21,990 nt of DNA from the NCBI GenBank assembly GCA_019693395.1, contig JAAMXP010004334.1:1-21990 (forward strand), read 5' to 3'. Numbering within the stretch: the first letter of the stretch is position 1; the number at the start of each line of letters is the position of its first letter. This DNA comes from Ettlia oleoabundans (lineage: Eukaryota > Chlorophyta > Chlorophyceae > Chlamydomonadales). Shown piece by piece: positions 9,647 to 19,667 of the stretch. The notes under the pieces are model-generated. The model made no database searches. It was not told the origin of the DNA and saw nothing but the letters and a program-made list of their open reading frames with translations. A program made the position numbers and the translations under genes.

Positions 9647-12600
9647 TCATGCGGCAATGCGCTCAAGCTCCTCAGATGCCTGCTCTATCCGCTGCTCCAT
9701 CAAAGGCCTGCACATGGCAGCCAGGTGACAATGCAGCATGAAAGGCTCACACAGAGGCGGGGATGCTTGCTGCGCTGATGCAATACACAACCGCAATTCT
9801 AGCCCTCAGTTTGGGCCAACACGAAACAGCCGCAGTCAACGTTGCAGCCCAGCATGCCCGCCCGCCTGCCTGCCTCCACCGTTATCGCACCTGAAGTGAC
9901 GGATCAATCCCTGCACCGGCCACGCTGCCGCATCTCCCAGCGCGCAGATTGTGTGCCCCTCAATCTGCTTGGTCAGCTCCCACAGCATGTCAATCTCCTC
10001 CAGCCTGCATTGAAGGTGGGGCAAGCATTGGTTGCTTTGGTGCAGCTCTTGTGTTGGACTCGCAACCACAGCCGTTAAGGAAGAAAAGAAAACTACAGTC
10101 CCGGCTGTTGGCGGGCTAGGCCAAGGGAAGTTCTGATTGCCAGTGGGGCCTGGGGCTGTTTGGGAAACAAGCCAAACGGAACAGCCGGCAACCGTCCAAC
10201 ATGACACCCCCCCCCCCGCGCACACACACACACACACACATACGCTCTTTGATTGAGCAGCTCTGGGACAGGACAGCTCAATGCGTTCCTGACTCTGAAA
10301 CGCTGCCTCAGGGCTGCATGCCTTGGGTGAACACCACATGCTGCATTGTGGTGCGCAGTTAGCAGCGCTGACCTGGCATCTCCCTTCTTCATGCGGGTCA
10401 TGATGTCGTACAGCCAGCCAGTGCCCTCACGGCATGGTGTGCACTGCACCAGTAATGGATGTATTGTGATTGGAGGATGGATGAATGGGTGGAAACCAGA
10501 AGCTGGAAACCCAAAAGCAGGACGGAGCTGGGAGCAAGGTAGGCAGCAGGGAAGAGGCGGGCACAGGGGGGGGCCAGCAGTAGGGAAGAACCAAGGAGCA
10601 TGCATTCCAGCAGCATCAAAGCAGCACGGAGCGTTGCCGACAGCCAGAGCAGCAGCGGGAGGAAAGTTGGACCCACCTGACCGCAGGACTCGTGCTTGTA
10701 AAAGTAGGAGAGGCGGGCAATTGCCTCAATAGGATCTGTGCTCTTGTCCATCACAATCACCGCCGCTGTGCCCAAGCCCGACTGCAGTGATAGGTGGAGG
10801 GCACACCAGGGCAGCGGTAAGGGGCAGCACTTCGTAATGTAAATGGAACACCAAGTGCTCAGTTTCACAAGTCGCAGCGTGTAACAATGCCCACACACAC
10901 GAACAGGAGGGAGGGCTTTTGCTCAGCGTTAGCAATCAACTACGCAAGGTACTTGGAATGTCAAACGGCGGAAAGGAAAACACACCCTGCAACCTGGTCT
11001 AACATGACTTGCTAAACTTGTTATAAGCACAACCAAGGAGCCCAAAAGAAGGACGGCCCACCTGCCGCTCTTTAAGTGCATCAAAGTCCATCAGCACATC
11101 GTCGCACTGCGACCTGGGCAGCAGCGGCACAGAGGAGCCACCCGGGATGATGGCCAGCAGGTTGTCCCAACCGCCCCGCACACCGCCTGCATGCCGCTCA
11201 ATCAGCTCCCTGCAGTGGTTGGGGGGCAGCAGCCGAAAGGCGGGGTCAACAGGAGGCGGCAGAAGAGCAGGGCACTCAGTCCTCCTCCCAGCAGCTCAAG
11301 CAAGAACTCCTTTGCTTCCTTTCCAAGCAGACTGGCTCACTTGAGGGGGATGGACATCTCCTCCTCCACCGTCACCGGGCGGTTGACGTGGCCTGAGATG
11401 GCAAACAGCTTGGTGCCGTGGTTGTTCTTGCGCCCAAAGGAGGCAAACCACTCTGGGCCGCGGCGCAGGATGGTGGGGCTCACAGCCACCGTCTCCACGT
11501 TGGTCACTGTGGGTGCGCAGGAAGGGGAGGGGTTGGGGATGGGGGGTCAATGGGGTGGGGTGTGGCAGGACTGGCTCAGGTGGTAAGGTGCCTGTAGCCC
11601 TGGTATGCCCGGAACCGTCGCAACAACATAGGTTGATCGAAGGGATCTGGCACTGAGCAGGACACGCGATACCAGCTAGTGTGAGCGTTTCCTACGGCTG
11701 GCACCTTTCGTCAGCCTGGGCTCACCGGTGGTGGGGCAGCCGTAGAGGCCCACGTTTGCCGGGAAGGGCGGCTTGAGGCGCGGCTTGCCCTGTTTGCCCT
11801 CCAACGACTCAATCAGCGCAGTCTCCTCGCCTGCCAGGCATATGTTGGACAGGTGGGAGGATGGTTCAGTGCTTGACACGCTGAGGGCTGAGGGCGGTGC
11901 GCGTGTGACAAGTTGTGTGGGGGACAACGTCTTGGCCATGCAGATGCAAAGCCCATGTTGTAAATCTTGACAAGTGGACGGAGCAGCACTGGTGGCCCTG
12001 CGTTTAAAACCCTCACATCTCCTGAGCAGCATTCGACAAAGGCAGGCATGCAACCGGCTCCTAGACTGGCTGCAGGGTTCAACGCATACTAGCAGCGCAA
12101 GCAACCCCCACTCCCAACCAAACGGGATGCAGGATGCAGCAGACAGCAGAAGAAAGTCCCTCTTAACAGTCCGCATCGCAGTTGCACAGCGCCACCCGCT
12201 GCACAACTCCTGGGCAGTATGCGGGTCAAGCGCTGGCAAAGAGGCTCACCGCAGATGTAGGCGCCCGCCCCCCAGTGCACGTTCAGGTCAAAATCATAGC
12301 CACTGCCGCATGCGTTCTTGCCCAGATACCCCTTGGCGTAAGCCTCATCTGCAGATTGAGGAGGAATCGAGGGCAGGAGTCAAGGCAGGAAGTCGTGAGC
12401 AGGGATCAGGCAAAGCAGGTCGCCATGGGCCCGGGGCAGGTTTGTTGGGGGTAGGGCAAGGCAGGAGGTTGGATACGCGTGTTTGTGGTTTGGCGAGTGT
12501 GTGCAACGCCTGGCTGGGAAACAGAGGCCAGGAACCCAGGGTAGGAGGAGGGCATTGAAGCAAAGTTTAGGCCTGTAGGGAGCTGGCAGAGGAGGTCCAG

Positions 12601-14608
12601 CTTTCAGGTGCAGCACTGGGCCAGCGGAACCAGCAGTGCAGCCCTGGGGGGCCAATGCATTGTAGCTAGTAGAGAGTAACGCCTGCCACCATGACAATTG
12701 AGTCACAGCTCACAACAACACCAAAGGCGAATGCCCTGCACGGCCAGCCGCGCACCTATGGCGCGCATCACCGCTTTGCGCTCGTTCACAAACTCGCCGC
12801 GGATGTAAATGTACCCGGCACGTGCGCGCATGCCCACGCCTGCGTCGCATCGGTGGTTGGTTTAGGGAGGGAGGGAGGGGAGGGACAGGGAAGCGTGAGG
12901 TGTGCACTAAAGAGGTGGGCACAAGGTAAGTGACAGCAGAAACAGCCAGCCTCTCACCAGGCACTGCCCGTCAACCTCGCAAGCAAGCCAAGTGCCTTGC
13001 AACCAACCTTTTGATGCATTTGTTCACCAGCAAAAGTGCCGCGCTCACTCTGCCTTGCTGCCCAGCAACCACCGACTGCATGCCTTGCATCCACCCCTGC
13101 CAAACACCCAGCTATCAGTCATGCCCTGGTGCAGGCCCAACATACCAGTTGCAAGCTCATTGACCGCATCAGCCTGCTTTCCCCCATGTCTGGCTGCATG
13201 AGCACCCACCTGCAATTAAACATCCCTCCACCAGCTTGTGCGGCTCGTGCCTCATGATCTCCCTGTCCTTGCACGTCCCTGGCTCACTCTCATCACCATT
13301 CACAACCAGGTAGGAAGGGCGGCCGTCGGAAGCCTGCAGAAATGCGAAGCAACGAGGGTGCAGCCAGTGTGGACTTCCTTGGACTAGGGGAAGTGTAGGC
13401 GCACGGCATTGCCGAAACTTAGAAAGCAACGCGACGACGCTGTGGCACCACAAGAGTGGCAACAGGAGGGCAGAGGCCAGCAGCGACAGAGCTGTATTGC
13501 AAACACTGTTGCCTAAGTGCCTAAGTCCAAGCGGAACCTTGTGTGCCACATGGAGTTCAGCTCTACTGCCTGGTGCTCTACACTGATGCTCAACTATTGC
13601 CTGCAGATCTTCGACTCCTACATCCCTAGCCATACAAGCGAGCGCTACGACTCATGAATGACACATACAGCCTCAGCGCGCGCTCAATTCCAGCTTGCCC
13701 TGCTGACTCCTTTAGGCTTTCTGTTCGATTCTGTTGTGACCCACCAACAACTCCTGGGCATATCCCCCGGCATCGCCCTCCAGCACTGCTCACCTTTGGC
13801 ATGAAGCTCCACTTGAGTCCCGAGGGGAACCCCGCACCACCGCGGCCGCGCAACCCGCTCTTCTTCATTTGATCGACAATCCAGTCAGTGCCCTTCTGCA
13901 CAATGTCCTTGGTGCGGTACCAATCGCCACGCTTCTCCGCACCCTGCAAAGGGGCAATCGCAACCCAGCGGCACACTCAATGTATTGAGCACGGTAGCAC
14001 CTTTGTGCCGGTAGATGTACTGGCCAAGAGCAGATCCACCCAAGCGGCGAAGCACAGGTGCCTGTTTGACTGATGACAGGGCCCATGTGCTTGAAGCTGA
14101 AGTCATAGAAGCTTTCAACTTTCCTCCGAGCGGCATTAGCAGATTGGGGCCGTAACAGACGAACTGCTGACATAAATTGCTGCCGGCAGGCTGCAGGTGT
14201 CTACCTAGAACGGGGCTGCAAAAATGCTTCTGCATGATTTGGTGGAGGCAGTTAACACCGCGACAATGCCTGCCCTGCGACTGGCACCTCTGCTTCTCCA
14301 ACCCCGTCCACACTGGGGCGCTGGCTGACACCCCGCCGCCAGTGGCCCGCCCACCTTGATGAACGGGTCATGTCGGCCGTAGATGTTGGTGAATATGCGA
14401 TCTTTGTCCTGAAGCCCTCCAAACGAGGTCCTTTCCCCGGCAGCAGCAGTGCTGTAGGCCCTTAGACTGCAACAGGGGAGGTGCGGCACCCTGTGAGGCA
14501 CGCTGGGGACCTATGAAATATCCTGACTTTGTGCTGATTGAAATCCACTCACCAGGTCGACAAAAGCTGGCTGCTGCTGAGGCCCTTGCGCCCTGCCTGC
14601 AGGGCCAT
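9647..14608 (-). CDS. NDUFV1: NADH:ubiquinone oxidoreductase 51-kDa flavoprotein 1 (complex I), mitochondrial
   Basis: Thirteen exons (complement): 14553-14608, 14355-14466, 13794-13943, 13210-13333, 12756-12839, 12250-12348, 11726-11830, 11341-11506, 11062-11209, 10677-10781, 10373-10443, 9891-10004, 9647-9707. All phases close, giving 464 residues, the family's usual length. The protein binds NADH and FMN and the N3 [4Fe-4S] cluster in the matrix arm of complex I, passing electrons from NADH to the Fe-S chain. Visible signatures: an N-terminal Ser/Arg/Leu-rich targeting peptide ([18 protein letters not shown]), GRGGAGFP (about 89-96), [35 protein letters not shown] at the nucleotide site, and cluster ligands C381, C384, C387 ([15 protein letters not shown]) plus C427 ([10 protein letters not shown]). 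The start at 14608 gives a typical presequence; an in-frame upstream ATG near 14755 would add an unlikely extension. It is divergently paired with cytochrome c1. Confidence 0.97.
10207..10240. repeat. C-run and (CA)10 microsatellite in an NDUFV1 intron
   Basis: Eleven C residues (10207-10217) are followed, after GCG, by ten CA dinucleotides (10221-10240). The tract lies in the intron between the 10373-10443 and 9891-10004 exons; on the transcribed sense strand it is (TG)10 followed by a G-run. It is a likely polymorphic and indel-prone site. Confidence 0.9.
12865..12890 (+). repeat. GGGA-type purine tract in an NDUFV1 intron
   Basis: Six runs of three or four G separated by one to three bases (12865-12890) fit a G-quadruplex pattern on the plus strand, the template strand of NDUFV1. 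On the sense strand the same tract is a C/T-rich polypyrimidine stretch 25-50 nt before the acceptor of the 12756-12839 exon, so it may simply serve splicing. Confidence 0.6.
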
Positions 14609-14855
14609 AGCGGCAGCCCTGACCCTTGCTGTTGGACAAACAACCAGCCACTGAAGGTTCCGAAAACTCGTTGACAGGCTGCCTTCGCGCAGGACTCGGA
14701 AGAATTGCGAGGTTTTCGGCTCCTTTCCATTTCGGGAATTCCGTCGGTTGTGCACCCATCAGGCAGCAGGACTTGCTGGTTTCTGCGCCACAGGTTGCCA
14801 GGGATCGGAAGTTCGCTTGGAGAGTGCAGGAGGGCGACCGCAGCTCGTTTCTCTA
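14609..14855. promoter_or_regulatory. Divergent promoter between NDUFV1 and cytochrome c1
   Basis: Only 247 bp separate the two proposed start codons, which face away from each other, so both 5' UTRs and both promoters must fit here. No TATA box is evident. The region contains a near-perfect inverted repeat (CCGAAAACTCG at 14660-14670 and CGAGGTTTTCGG at 14708-14719) and a GGAATTCC palindrome near 14736. Both genes encode nuclear-encoded subunits of the mitochondrial respiratory chain, so shared control is plausible. The layout is seen directly; the regulation is inferred. Confidence 0.7.
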
Positions 14856-17800
14856 ATGCTCCGCAGCGCAGCTCGGCGTCTGTTTTCTCAGGTGAGGCTT
14901 ATATGCGCGGCGATCGAATCTGTGCTATCACAGCAGAGGAGGACGCCAGTTTTGGTAGGGTTACTATGCGAAGGCGGACCCGCTCTGCCAAAAGTGGCCG
15001 GGGGGTCACATTTTCGGCCTTGCGAGTGTTGGGCGGAGCGCTCAACCGGCAGCCGACCGCAGCGTCTCCTGCAGGCGGCCCCCGCGGCGGAGCAGGCAGC
15101 GGGGAAGGCATGGTGGAAGGTCGGCGCGGCGAGCATAGCAGCAGGAACTGCCGGCCTGGCAGCCGCATCTAGCATCGCACTAGCAGATGAGGCTGAGCAT
15201 GGCCTGCACCCAGCATCTTACCCTTGGCCACATGAGGGTTTCTTCAGGTGCATTGGACTGCAGCCAGACGTTTGCGTGGGTGCCGTGTGTCCTGTCTGTC
15301 CTGCTCTGCTACTCAAGCGCCAGCACCTCCCCCCTGCTCGAGTGTGCCAGGGTTCCGCCAAAAATGCAATGCAGCAATGACATGTTAGGCTGACTGTTGG
15401 CAGCACATTGACCGCTCTTCGCCTCACGATTCATTGCATGCTGACAGCGGGCTGCTTGAAGCCATTGCTGCTGCTGCCGCTGCATGCTGGCAGCCCACAT
15501 ATGGCTTGTCCTGCCATGGTCGGCCTTGCATCTCTGCTTTCCTTGGGCTTTCTGCTGCTGCAGCCCTATGTTTTAGCGGCTGTTGCTGATGCTTCCACCC
15601 TCTGGCCATCTCCTCACTTACACCCCTCCAACCCTGGCTCCCCCTTTCTCAATGTTGCAGCTCCTATGACCACCGCTCCATCCGCCGCGGCTTCCAGGTC
15701 TACCAGCAGGTCAGCCAGACAGCGCCGGTGGTGGTGCATCACGCTGTAGTCCATTGAGATTGCTGAGGATTCTGCCGGGCATGGCCCAAAAAGGGCCTTG
15801 GGCCTTGGGCGTTTGCAGCAACAGCGTCACATGGGTGACACTAGCTGAGGCGCTGCACTGTCGCAGCACAACTTTTCCTTTGCCAACCCTATCCAGGTGG
15901 CCGTGCATGCAGTTAGGTTGGCTTACACCAGCCCGATTGCCCGGCGTGCTGTGCCCGCTGTGTGTGCAGGTGTGCGCCACGTGCCACAGCCTTGACCTGG
16001 TGCACTACCGAGACCTGGTGGGAGTGGCCTACACAGAAGATGAGGCCAAGGCGATGGCGCTGGAGATTGAGGTCACGGGTATGACCTCTGCTGTGTCTAC
16101 TGGCAATGATTGATTAATATTATTTGATTTAATATTATGTTCATCGTTCCTGATCTACGTTGGATTACATAAGAAGGGCACATTAGGGCTTCCTAAGCAG
16201 CCAGACTGTCATAGTGGTGGGGTGGCGTACTGCCCCGCTCTTCTTGGAGCAGCGAGAACGGGGGAGGGAGTCAGTGTACTGCCGCCCTTGTGGCAGCTGG
16301 GCAGCGGTTGGCCCCCTCCACAGCCAGCATGAGCCGCGACATGCTGTTGGGCTTCCTGCCTTGAAACCCTGGGTTGGACAGCTCAGCCTCTGTGGTTCAC
16401 ACCCTCCGCCTGTCCTGGCTGACTTCATCGCTTGCGTGGCTATGTGTACATGCTGCAGATGGGCCGAATGATGAGGGAGAGATGTTTGAGCGGCCTGGCA
16501 AGCTGTCGGACAAGCTGCCCGCACCATACATGAACGAGGTGCGTGCACACACAGCATGTCTATCACCGGTGTACCTGTGCACTCTGCCTGGCTTGGGGAT
16601 AATGGGCTGCGGGGTGCATGCGGGTGGTGGAGCGATAGTGGTCCTGGCCCACTCTGCTCTGTGTGGATGCGGGTCGGCCTGGCAGCCCCACCATGTGCCA
16701 GACAACTTCCCTCGGGCTGTGTGTGCGAACACATGGACGGGTGGCTTGGGGGTGGGAGGCTGCCGGCATTGTGGGGTTTGGCGTGGGTGGTGGCCGTGTT
16801 GTTTATGAACTGGCAGAACCAACCGTTGAGGAAGGGAGAGAGGGTGGGGAGGATGGCATGGCGGGCTACGTATGGCCTGCAGATGGGTGGTTGACTGACA
16901 TTACAGCTGTTCGAGCCGCTGCCTGCGGGTTGCCTGCCCAGGCAGCAGGCAACTATTGGCATGGGGCGCAGTTCGTGGGCTCAGGGACCTGGCCTCGGCA
17001 GGACCAATGGTGGCTCACTGGCAAACTCGGCCACACCCCTGTTGCCATTACCTGCAACCCTTTGCAACCCACGCTTTCCCCCTGCTTCATTTCAGGCACA
17101 TGCGCGCTATGCCAACGGCGGCGCCTACCCCCCGGACCTCTCCCTCATCACAAAGGCCCGCCATGACGGTCAGAACTACGTCTTCTCGCTGCTTCTGGGC
17201 TACCGCGAGCCGCCCGCAGGCATCTCGGTGGGTGAAGGACCTGCTGAGGGCGGGGCAAGTTAGCTGGCAGCGTGGCGGGGCCAGCGTCAGTGCCTTGACC
17301 ATGGACCTGCATGCCGCTAGGCGCACCGAAGGCGAAGGGTGTTGCAGAAAGGACTGCCGCGACTTACCCAACCGTTGTTTCACTGATACAAGCGGTGGTG
17401 CCTGCTTCCATCTTTGCATCCTGTTCCCGACTGTCTCTTGCCCCATACACGTTGCCCGCAGGTGCGTGAGGGGCTGCACTACAACCCGTACTTCCCGGGC
17501 GGCGCCATCGCTATGCCCAAGATGCTAAACGATGGCGGCGTGGAGTATGATGACGGCACACCTGCCACTGAGGCGCAGCAAGCAAAGGTCAGCCGATACT
17601 GAGGTGTCATCTTGTGTGCCAATGCATATTGAGCCAGGCTGGGGATGTAGCGCACTGCGGGGCTGGTACTCTGCCTGCAGGGCTGCGCTGGGCCTCATGC
17701 CATCATGCAGCTTTTACCAGAGGGGTTATAAAAACAAAAGAATCCATTGAATGGTATAGGGTGGGCTGGCTGGGCTCCCATCCCCACACTGGGTGCTTGC

Positions 17801-18321
17801 TTTGACATCTTCTCTTCCATCCCCTGCACCACTGCACTGCGTTTCCCGCCTGTGCAATCACCATTACTGCCACGAACGCCCCAAGGGCTTACCCAGCCAC
17901 CAGCCTTACCACGGTTTATCCTCCCTGCTTCACTTCGTGCAGGACGTAGTGACTTTCCTGTCATGGGCAGCAGAGCCGGAGATGGATGAGCGCAAGCTGA
18001 TGGGGGCCAAGTGGATCGCAGTGCTGTCCCTGGTGGGTGCCCTCTGTGCACATGCGCTTGTGCGGGCCTGTTACGTGTGCATGCATTGCATGGCGCACAG
18101 CCCAAGCTGCCGTTGTTTGAAAAGCTACAATCCCCTCCTACCACCCCATTCTTCACCTACCCATACCCTACTTTCCCCGGTTAACTCCTCGAGTCGGTTC
18201 ACATCATCCTCTGCCCTTCCACCCTCTCTTGCTGCAGGTGTTCCTCACCTCCATCTACTACAAGCGCTGGAAGTGGGCGCCTCTCAAGTCCCGCCGCGTC
18301 ATTGTGGATGTGGTGAACTGA
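14856..18321 (+). CDS. CYC1: Cytochrome c1, heme protein of mitochondrial complex III
   Basis: Nine exons: 14856-14891, 15075-15247, 15661-15709, 15970-16078, 16459-16538, 17096-17227, 17462-17587, 17943-18032, 18238-18321. All phases close, giving 292 residues. The protein carries covalent heme c facing the intermembrane space and moves electrons from the Rieske protein to cytochrome c. Features: an amphipathic start ([12 protein letters not shown]) followed by a hydrophobic sorting segment ([20 protein letters not shown]), together a bipartite presequence; heme motif CATCH at 88-92; [69 protein letters not shown] with the axial Met near 211; and a C-terminal membrane anchor ([16 protein letters not shown]) with a basic tail. 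The start at 14856 is preferred over an in-frame ATG at 14748, which would place 36 non-presequence-like residues in front. It shares a short promoter with NDUFV1. Confidence 0.97.
16114..16138. repeat. AT-only direct repeat inside a cytochrome c1 intron
   Basis: TTAATATTAT occurs at 16114-16123 and again at 16129-16138, separated by TTGAT. This is a strongly AT-rich island in otherwise GC-rich DNA, about 35 nt after the donor of the 16079-16458 intron. TAATATTA is itself palindromic. No target-site duplication or terminal repeat was found around it. Confidence 0.7.
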
Positions 18322-19667
18322 GCAGTGAAGCTAGTACCTGGCTGAGCTGGCGCAGCCCAGCTGACGCAGCAGAAGCCCAGGACGTCAGGGCGCGGGCCGA
18401 CTCCTGTACAGCTGGACCCAACTAATCTTTCCAGCTGAGATGAGCTTGTCGCTAGTTGGCAGCTGCCAGCTGGCTTGAGAGCACCTCCTTCCACGTGTTG
18501 ACGTATCACTGCTGCCGCTGTCCAGGGCTCAGACGAGCCTGAGCGGCAGCTGCCGCTGTGTCGGCCCGTACCCCAGGGGTAGCATTGATGCTGCTGGCCT
18601 CTTGATAAACTGCTACGTAAACACCTTGTCTCAATGGTAACTAGTTGGTAACAAATGCACATGGACCCACATGATGCTTGCGGTCGACAGACAGGCTTCA
18701 ACAAGTTGTGGAACTGGACTAAGACTACCAATGCTGGGGCTGCGCGGTCATTCCCATCCCCGTGAGATCAGTAGGGGTGAAAACAACCTCCCATGCTTGG
18801 AGGATTTATTGAAGCCCATTAAGGCCGAAATTGCGTATGAACGAGGGTCATGACGAAGAAACAGGGGTTTGGGCGTTAAAGGGTTTGCAAGCACTCTCCT
18901 GCTGGCAGCGGTGCCACAGGGTGCCAAAGTACCGATTTGAGGCTGTCAGCTTGTTTCGACAGTCCTGTCCTCCGAGCAATTGCCATTCAACAGTCTTCGA
19001 CGCAATCGCAACGACATCGACGTTGTCCAAGGGTTTTAGACACAGAGACCCCTACGAAAGCAGACCCGCGCAGCCCCTCGTTGCACTCAGCGCACACCCA
19101 GGTTCAACGGTTTGGAGCTCAAGCGGCACATCGGCGATAGGTGGTACTCATCATAATACGCAGCCCGACTGTCCTGGACCCATCATCACTCTGTAGTGCC
19201 CGTACGGCAGCGCGTCCTCCCTCACCCTGCGCTTGCAGCCCTTGCTCGTGACAATTGCAGTGTGGGGAGTGGCAGCTGAGCATTATCGGCGGCGCTGGGC
19301 TCCGACCCAGAGACATCTCGTTCGCTCGCCCAGCTGCTCCGGGAGTCGGGACACCCCAGCTTCTAGCGTTACTCGGCACCTGTGGAGCCGCAGGTGGGCG
19401 CATGCGTGCGTGATGCGTGCAAAGCGGAGTTCTCAGCACATGCTCCGGAGTCATGCGGTGGCAGATTCGTGGTCATCTGCGGCTGAACGGCCGTCATAAG
19501 GCATGGCACAGGCTGCATTGGGAGTATCCGCGGCAAGGACTGCTGCTTGCGCTGGAGGATGGCTGCACTTGCTGGCATGGTTAAGTCACTGAGATCCGTT
19601 GGCGTGCTTCTGCAGACTGGGGCCTGAAAAGGCGCTGGCGAGTCAGGGGGCGTGTCTCAAGGGCACC
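18322..19667. other. Intergenic spacer between cytochrome c1 and the LRR gene
   Basis: It holds the 3' UTR of cytochrome c1 and the promoter of the LRR gene. No TGTAA was found near the cytochrome c1 stop. A 121-codon open frame at 18831-19196 and an overlapping minus-strand frame at 19119-19454 show no known motifs. No RNA gene or repeat is recognised. Confidence 0.45.

Noticed and set aside
14748..14855. Upstream in-frame start for cytochrome c1
   Set aside because: It would add 36 residues unlike a mitochondrial presequence and shorten the promoter shared with NDUFV1; [12 protein letters not shown] is the better start.
16114..16138. TAATATTA resembling the geminivirus/nanovirus origin nonamer
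   Set aside because: The required TAATATTAC is absent (both copies read TAATATTAT), there is no stem-loop with GC arms, and no Rep-like gene is nearby.
16909..16950. Possible extra cytochrome c1 exon after an ACAG acceptor (LFEPLPAG... or AVRAAACG...)
   Set aside because: Joining 16538 directly to 17096 keeps phase and gives the conserved [16 protein letters not shown]; an insert there has no counterpart in the family.
16183..16962. 259-codon open frame on the minus strand
   Set aside because: It lies antisense to well-supported cytochrome c1 exons and introns and shows no motif; GC-rich DNA commonly yields such shadow frames.
18831..19196. 121-codon open frame on the plus strand
   Set aside because: No recognisable motif and no splice partner; it probably lies in the promoter region of the LRR gene.
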